Shown here piece by piece: positions 42,901-51,900 of a stretch of 64,000 nt of DNA. How positions within the stretch are numbered: the stretch's first letter is position 1; every line of letters starts with the position of its first letter. The notes below the pieces were generated by a model that saw only the letters and a list, made by a program, of their open reading frames with translations, made no database searches and was not told the origin of the DNA. The position numbers and the translations under genes were made by a program. The stretch spans positions 7,621,658 to 7,685,657 of the forward strand of contig OU015668.1 of assembly GCA_907165275.2 (NCBI GenBank). Direction: 5' to 3'. Source of the DNA: Zygaena filipendulae (Eukaryota > Arthropoda > Insecta > Lepidoptera > Zygaenidae).

Positions 42901-45900
42901 AAGAAACAAAAAATAGTTTGTATTCTTCCAGATTTTACCTTCTTATAACCAAGGCCAACAGCAGCCATTGAGCCATAAATGAGTGGAGTCTGCACAGAGA
43001 CAAGACCTCTACTATAAGCTGCGAGAATCATCTCTTCAGCTGTGAAACAACCGTCTGCGTACGCGCAACCTAATTCACCGACGCTATGACCTGTTGAAAA
43101 AATATCATTAATGTAGTTTTTAAATATTATAGCTATTTCATTTGTTTTTTTTAACAAATATTGCATGCAATTTAAATATGCATTTTTAACAACATGCAAT
43201 ATTTAAATCATGATATAAGCCTTGTACAAATGAAGCCAGTTTCTTAATAAGGTTATAAAAACAAATTGCTCATAGGACTCATTCCTTATTTTTATAGGCC
43301 TTCCATTAGTTATGAAAGCTTATAGCAAACGAGGCTGTCCTATTCTCGGTTCATGTTATCAACCGGGTAATCAATATTCTCATCAGAAATATTATTGACA
43401 GAATTTTCTATTGCACAAATATAATCTAAATAAAATTTTCAAAAGCGTAACGCAAAGCACACTTAACGTAAGCAAAATTTTGTATTGGTCAACTTTTACT
43501 TCTGAGGTGAGCAAAGGAATTATTAACGTTAGTAATCAAGCGAAAAGGCTATTAGAAAAACAATACTAACCTATAATTTTATCCGGAACTAAACCAATTG
43601 AGTTGAGAATATCAGTCAAACCAATTTGTACAGCAGCTATACCAACGAAAGAGTTCAGAATGTGATCATACACAGTTTTGTCGGACGATGTCAGAATGTG
43701 TATGATATCTACCCCTCTAGGCTCCAGTACTCTGCGACACCTAAGGTAGAGATAATATAAACGTCGTCGTCGTAAACCATATTTTGCTTTCATAGTTCAT
43801 GATGTGATTGACCATTGCATGAAATGCCACCATCATGAATTGGCCAATTAATTATTTGATGTGGCCACGGCAGACAAATTAAGCAAGTTAATGCTGATCA
43901 TACATATAATTTACCTTTCTATAGCAGCAGCAAAAATGGGTATTCGCAAGAGCTGTGCACCCATACAATTCCATTGTGATCCCATACCACTGTAGACGAA
44001 CCATAGAGGTCTCTTTGCCACGTCTGTTAACTTTACATCTTCGGATATTATGGCCTGTTCCGTGGAAGCTGTAAAGTTAGTCACCAAAGGAGATTGATCA
44101 CTTCCATCCTAAGTGTTGTAAAACATTTTTTTTATTTGACAGCCAAACTGGATCTCATGCAGGGAATAAATTTTTGGGCATAGAAAAAATATTTTTTTAC
44201 CGCTATTCGTCGAGATACGCAATTTAATAACAGCTTCATAATATGTCATTTACTTAATAGCTGTTCCCCGCGGTTTCACCCGCAGTAATTTCGAAGATTC
44301 TGCAAGAATTCCAGTATAAAACTAAAAATACCTGAGGCAGAGTTACTTTTGCATTAATAATATTATTAAGGACGTAAGGATAACTTTTGCGTTTTACCTA
44401 AGATATTGATCTGGTTTTTTTTTGAAACCAACAAAGCTTTCGTCCCAAGTATTGTAATTTCCACAAGAGTCTGAGATGCAAACTTACAGTATATTCCATA
44501 TCCCCATGCCATGTGATGACAAGTAGGTGATTTGTAGAAGCTGTGCAGAAGAGCAATCTCCTCTGGATCTATACGACGTGATTTGAGGTCATCAATTATC
44601 TTCTTCACTGAATCTTCCCGCCGACCCGAAACTGTCACTAAGTATGGCAAATCGCAGGCGTAGCGTTCAATATTCTTGAAAAGAAACCATAACGCAACGT
44701 TTAAATCTGGCTATTTCTGAAATTATATTATATGTACTCACTTTCTGTCAATCCTGTCAGGACTTCTGTAGTATAGAACTCTATTTTTAGTGTTATTTTT
44801 TACTAGCTGTGCCCCGCGGTTTCACCCGCATGAAACGTTTTTGTATGACAACTTTTTTTCTCAACATCCATTATAAATGAAACAAAACCTATATGTATCT
44901 CCAGGTTTGACTTTATCTACCTGTGAAAACCGCATGAAAATCCGTTCACTAGGTTCGGAAATTATCGTGAATAGACAGACAGACAGAAAAGAATTTTAAA
45001 AACTCATTTTTTGGGTTGGTTACTCTTACTTACTTACTCCCTGTCAAAATTTGTCAAAAATATTCAATGTACAGAATCGCGGAATCTACTCTTTTATTAT
45101 AATATATTATTATATGTATAGTATAGTATATTTATTTGTTTCTTACTTACATCTAAATAGTACAAGGTTGAGGTCTCCTTTTAAGTAGAAAAGTACCTGT
45201 ATCAGGAGATCTCGCTCTTACATAACTGATCTTCTAATAAGAGACTAACCAAATACTGTGTGGTAATTTGTTTAAAACTTTTTACCTTTGATTTAAATTG
45301 TCCCTGAAGGAGTACATGTCCATTGACTCCAGTAAAAGATAACTGGTTCAAGGCTGCATAAGAGCGCTGGAACGGGTGGTGGTCGGTGACAATGCGCATC
45401 CTACCCTCGCAAAGACCATTGACGTCATCTCGAGGAGTATCGCAGTTCAAGGTAGCTGCTATCTGACCTTTATGGTATGCTAAGAGAACCTGCAGTGGGG
45501 GAGAAACATCATTTGGACGCAAATAAGCAATAACATGTTAACCCACAAAATGAAGTTATTGATACAAAACAATTTATTGTGAGTTAGAGAACTTTTTTTA
45601 ACTATATGTTTACCTTATTACATTGTTTAAATATGTATAAAATATTTGAACATAAAAAATTGTTGACACAAAATGGCGCTGAAATTTAAAACACCATTTA
45701 CTCAAAATTTCTCCAATGTGGGTTAACACACTATTGCTTATCTATGTCGATTTAGTGAAAACAGTTATCTATACAAATACAAATAAAATATCTGCAACTT
45801 GCCTTGACAAGGGCCGACAGTCCACAAGCGGCTTCAGTGTATCCGATGTTAGACAAAACACTACCAACTAGCAGTGGTTTTTTTCGCTTATCACAAAATA

Positions 45901-48900
45901 TTTTATCTATTGCTTCCAGTTCTGATTTATCGCTTTCAGGAATGGCTAAAAATATGTTTTATATATGAATGCAAATAATATTTTTTTATAAATTTCTAAC
46001 AATTTAATTTGAAAGGAGTTATTCAAGAAGATTTATCCTAAAATTTTTAAAAATCCATACCCTACGGAGAGACAGAATTTATTGTATCGAAAATAGCGGT
46101 CAAATTGCATAATTTGTCAATGCACAAACAGCATCTTGTAAAATGTATAGAATAGAAAATGCCACTTTTACGTTTGTAATCACCACGATAATATTATGTT
46201 TCAAACGTAAAAGTGTCTAGCATAATATGTTACATTCATTGGTTATGTTTGAACTGTGATCACAATAATATGGTGAAATAAAATAAAAAGACACTGATTT
46301 CGGATGCACGATCACCCAACACAACGCATTTGATGTCCTTGATATTATACAAATGGTGATCTATGATAACATATAGCCGGCCATTTGTTTACATATGATC
46401 TGTTAGTAATCAAGCTTCAATTTTCCAATTTCCAATGAGTTACCTGCACCAAATCCCTCCACATACTCTACGAGAGAAGGGGAAAGTTTTGCTTCTTTGT
46501 AGAATTCACTTAAAAAATTGACCGCGCAAGTGACATCACGACCAGGACCATAGTTTTTCCAAAAGTTTTCTCCAGCTCCAAAACCCGTCTTCACGTGACG
46601 TAATGACGCATAGATTCTGTTGGGTAAGTCACCACGATCGCTTTAGTTCGTTCAACTATTCGATATTTATTTAAACTACCTATATTGTTTTATTACAGTT
46701 AAAAAAACAAAACGTTAATGAAAATATTAAAAACATCCAGCACTTCTCCGTAATAGGGATGTTGACTACTATTGAAAATCAAAATTCTAATTAGTCCGTC
46801 AGTTAGAAAATAAAAAAACAATAGACACGTATTTTTTGCTTTTTTAAATAAATTAAAATATACAGAGATAAAGCACATTAAAATTTAGGATGAAGAGGTC
46901 GTGACGTCACTAACCACAAAACCGCCATACAAACTGTCAGAATAGTGACGTCACGCGAAATTTCAACTCAATATATCGGCGTTACGTGTCCAATATTTTT
47001 TAATAATCTACAAGACGGACTAAAAAATAAAAATTAGTCAACATTCCCATTCAGTATTCGTGGAGAAATTAAAATATTATTCGATAAATAAAATTATTTA
47101 TTAAATTTGCTTTTAGTATCTTTTATGTATGCGTAAAGTGTATTCTAAAAAGCGTTTAAAAATAATGAATAATTAAGAACACCTAACCTTTTAGCATCTT
47201 TACGTCTTTGAAGATAAACCGAAACCGCAGCTTCGGACTCCGACTGTCCATCTGCGTTCATGTCATAGCTTTTCGTTTTCCCATCTCGATTGACTGGTAT
47301 TACTCTTGAACGAAATGAAATGCAGAACAAATCAGACAGGTACCTAACATTTGATATGTACTACACAGGATCAGTTTTTAGGCATTCAAAAGAAATACAA
47401 TTTTACAAAACAGAGAAAAATTATGTTCAAAAGCTAAATCAATGTCAGTAGTCAGTCTTACTAAACGATAACAGTTTTCGCATTTACAGAAAATAAAATG
47501 TTTAAAAATCGTAATCACTCCTTTCCCCAAAAGAATTTTCGCAATTCACATGCTTTATTGATTTCATATTAATTATAATAATGTATTACTAGCTGTGCCC
47601 CGCAGTATCACCCGCGGCAATTTCGGAGTTCCCGCGGGAATTCCGGGATAAAAGTACCCTATGTCCTTCGCTGTACCCCTGACAACGTGCATGCCAAATT
47701 TCATCCAAATCCGTTCAGCCGTTTTTGCGTGATTGAGTTAACGTATTCGACGATAAGAGCTCGAAAGCGCATTTTCATCCGATCATATGTCTTAGCGTTA
47801 TTTTATATAGCCTATAACCATCCCAGGAGTATGGACTACAATTGTGCCAAGTTTGGTTAAAATCCCAGTAGTTCTTGGCCCATGCGTGCACATACAGACA
47901 GACAGACAGACAAAAAATTTACTGATTGCATTTTTGGCATCAGTACCGATCACCATTCATCCTCCAATATTAATTCTGATTAGCCAGTTGCATACTACAA
48001 TACTTATCTTTGTTATATTACCATTTTTAATATAATATATTCAATGTACAGAATTGACCTCTCTACAGTTTTATTATAAGTAATAGATATAGATATAGAT
48101 ATCGGTTCTTCTAAGGTTGCTTCCCCTCATTTCATTGATGTTTCATGTGCAAAAAGGTTGTCTTTTACGGAGTAAAGCATATCATTGTATGCATTTCTCA
48201 AAAATTGTAAATCAGTGTCATTTATGTAAACCAGAAATAAAAAGGGCCCAATATCAAGCCCTGCAGTACGCCCATAGTAACTAGTGAACCAGAAGATAAC
48301 TTTCCATCCACCACCTTTTGAACACACACAAACCACAGACAAACCAAATTTGGTTTTGTTGCACTGTAAATATGTGAACTTTTGTTTTTTGTACTTATTG
48401 GTTTTTAATAAAAAAAAAAAAAATCTAAAGTCTAAGTTAGATTTAATTAATTCAGGGCGGTGCCTCTTTTTCTATAGTGGTTCGATTTTATGATGTACGC
48501 AATCCAAAGCCTTGAAAAAATCACAAACAAAAGATATCTAAAGCATGATGTGACTCCTCACGCGTGGCAAAAATGTTTTGTATCAATTCAACTCCAGCAT
48601 TGAACGACCACCAATGTAGTCAAATTGCGTATTAGATATGAGATAATTATTATCAAAAAATAAAATTATTTTCAATTCCGCATTTCCAATTGGTTTAAAA
48701 TTAACTCTATGGAAATAAAATGTAAGTCACTTTTGGTACACAAAGGAATCTAATCTTTTTATATTTAATTTTGATTATGAACCTCGTAACCCATTACTGG
48801 TTCCCCCGCTTCGAACAACCGCCCTTGGTTTTAATTCTCCAATTCCTTGACTCAGCAGACTGTACAACGACCACTGTGGTGCTATAGATATTAATGCAAA

Positions 48901-51900
48901 CTCCTTATCTTCATATCGCAGACACTTTCTGAACGTAATCCCCAATTAATTTGCAATCTTGGTTTTTTTTTAATGTTTGCGTGGCTAAATTTTTACTGGC
49001 TGGGTATTCCTTGAGCTGTAGTCGTCCGAAAATAAATAAAAGAAACGCGATGAACTGGAACTTCGCTACAGGAAGATGCATTGGCTGCTCGGGAGACACT
49101 CGGCGTTATCAGTGCACAACAAACTACTGCTGTACAAACAAGTCCTAAGACCGATATGGACTTACGGTATTCAGCTGTGGGGCTGTACCAAACAGAGCAA
49201 CGTGCAAATGATATAACGTTTTCAGAACAAAGTACTCAGAGGTGTTGTAAACGCGCCTTGCTACATAAGAAACGAAGACCTCCATCGGGACCTCGGAGTG
49301 GAATCTGTTAACGATACTATCAAAAAATATGCCGAAGCTCACCAACACAGACTTCGTCACCATGTGAACGTCGAGGCCATCCAGCTCCTCGACAACATAA
49401 ATATAAAACGAAGACTAAAAAGGACCAAACCTTTTGAGTCAGTGTAGTGTATAGTGATAGTGTATTTAGTGCTGTGAGTACTGTATCCAAAGAACACAAG
49501 AACAAAGTGTCTTCCCCTTAATAGAGACAATAAGAAAAGTGTTATGGGACACATTCTTAGTATAGTCTTGTTTAGAAGTTTAAGTCAAATTTAAAATACT
49601 TATTAGTCATAACTAGATTAGCTAGATTGTATTATAATGATTTGCCTCCTTGGGTATATCATTCAAGAAAAAAAAAAGCTTTGCATGGATGCTGACAATC
49701 TTTCGATATGTTTAATCTTAATAGACTTAAATACCTACTTTAAACATGTGATGTTAACCTGTACTTAAATTACACAATTAGCTTGGTACCTACTTTTCTC
49801 ATGTATATTATACAATTATCATTGTAATAATCGTTGGTTAACTTAATAAATAAATAAATATATAGACCAAAGATACATTAAAAATAAGCCTTTTATTTCT
49901 CGCATTATTAAAAGTAAAATTACAAAATTGTAAATAGATTATTTTACGATTTATGTCCAATAATAATAACAGTAGATAATAATGAGAATAGATAAAATAT
50001 TTATAGTTGAATTACTTGAATTATTGAAAAATTATATGAATAAAAATTTAAAATGCATTGCATGCGCACGATAAATAATTTTATACCTACCTTTGAAAGA
50101 TACATTCCCGACTAAATAAATAGAATTGAACAACTATTTTCTAAAAGATTATTTTAACTAAACCTGCATTTAGTTTATAATCATTATGTTCAGTCAACTA
50201 AATTTTTCTGCTAAATAGGTAGGTACAAATTATATAAGACCGACCTACCTTTGGTATCTTATATACGTTTGCGGGTGCAGTAATAGTTTGGCACCGCCCA
50301 CAACGGCGGAATCGCAGTCACCATGCAATATTGCCTGGTAAGCTTTTTCAAGTGCCACGACGGAACCACAGCAAGCACAATCGATCACTATGGAGGGCCC
50401 GTTCACATTCAGCCAGTAGGATATACGATTGGCGCTCATAGCTCGACTGCATCTGTTGATTTAATAAAAAAAAAAAATAATAATAATCCACTTCACTACT
50501 AGGGTTGCCACCTGTACTATCTAATATATATAAATCACGTGTCACGTTGTTTGTCCGCGATGGACTCCGAAACTACTGAACGGATTTTGATAAAATTTTG
50601 TAACCATTCATAAAATGGTCCAACTTAAAAGATAGGATAACTTATGCTACTTTTATTTTGTAAAAAAATAGTTCCTGCGGGAATTCCAAACTCACGCGGG
50701 TGAAACCATGGGGGTACAGCTAGTATTTTTTTATATATAAACTAGCTGTGCCTCGCGGTTTCACCTGCGGTAATTTCGAAGTTCCCGCGGGGATTCCGGG
50801 ATAAAAGTACCCTATGTCCTTCTCTGTACCCCTGTCAACGTGCATGCCAAATTTCATCAAAATCCGTTCAGCCCTTTTAGTAAGCCCGTAAGGCTTTAGT
50901 CTAAGACTAAAGCCTTTTTGATGGTTGTTGAATCTGAATAAATTTAAGAGGAGCAGCAAAAACCCGAAATTCGCTTAGTAACTATGTAGCAAGATCCGTT
51001 ATGCGTGAAAAGTGGCAAAAATACAAAAAAAAAAACTGGTTTAAAAAAAAATTCAGTCGCTTTGTTTTTCCGTAAAGCAGCCGACTTGTCTCTCGTTGTT
51101 TAACTTACGCCTGCAGCCCAGTCCTCTTGTAGCTGTTGCCAGTGGCGGCAGATGAACATGCTATAATTTTTTCTGTTTCAGATGGGCTCAGGGCAACGTA
51201 TACGCCCACTCGTTTGCTTGACAATTCGGTCGGGTTCACTCCTAAATATAATAATAATTAAATTAGGTAATTAAACTGGCACACCAGACGCGTACTTGAC
51301 CTACGTATACTTGAACCTATGCTAAGCGTCTATTGCGGACACAAAGTCAATAATTCATTCCTTAGACTACGACTAGCTATCCCCGGCGGTTTCACCCGGG
51401 GTATTTCGGAGCTCACTGTAGCTTCTGAAAGTGAAAGAACTTTCAAAATCGCTCCAGTATCCAGAGATTACTATACCTCACTGTCTACGCCAAAGACGTA
51501 GACAATAGCTGTCATACTGTCGTCGTACGTCGGGTGTGACATTTTTTGTTATGTCATGTTGTAAAACGTCAGATACAAACTAGCCGTTAAAAGAGGTAAC
51601 TGCAAAAAGGAATTAAAATAGATGTTCAACTGTAAAAAGAGTTTTTATTGCACGGAAAAATCCCTGAAAGCTAATAGGAGCTACAACGGCGAGGCACATA
51701 GACACTCACAAACTTACAAACTCAGAGTTCCCGCGGGAATTCCGTCACTTAGGATCATTGTAGCTTCCTATAAGTGAAAGAATTGTCAAAATCGGTCCTG
51801 TAGATCCAGAAATTACCGCGTACAACATCACAAACTCATAATAACCCAAACTCATTGTTGAATGCTTGTCTTTTTTATTTATTGGCCGGCATAGAAATAA

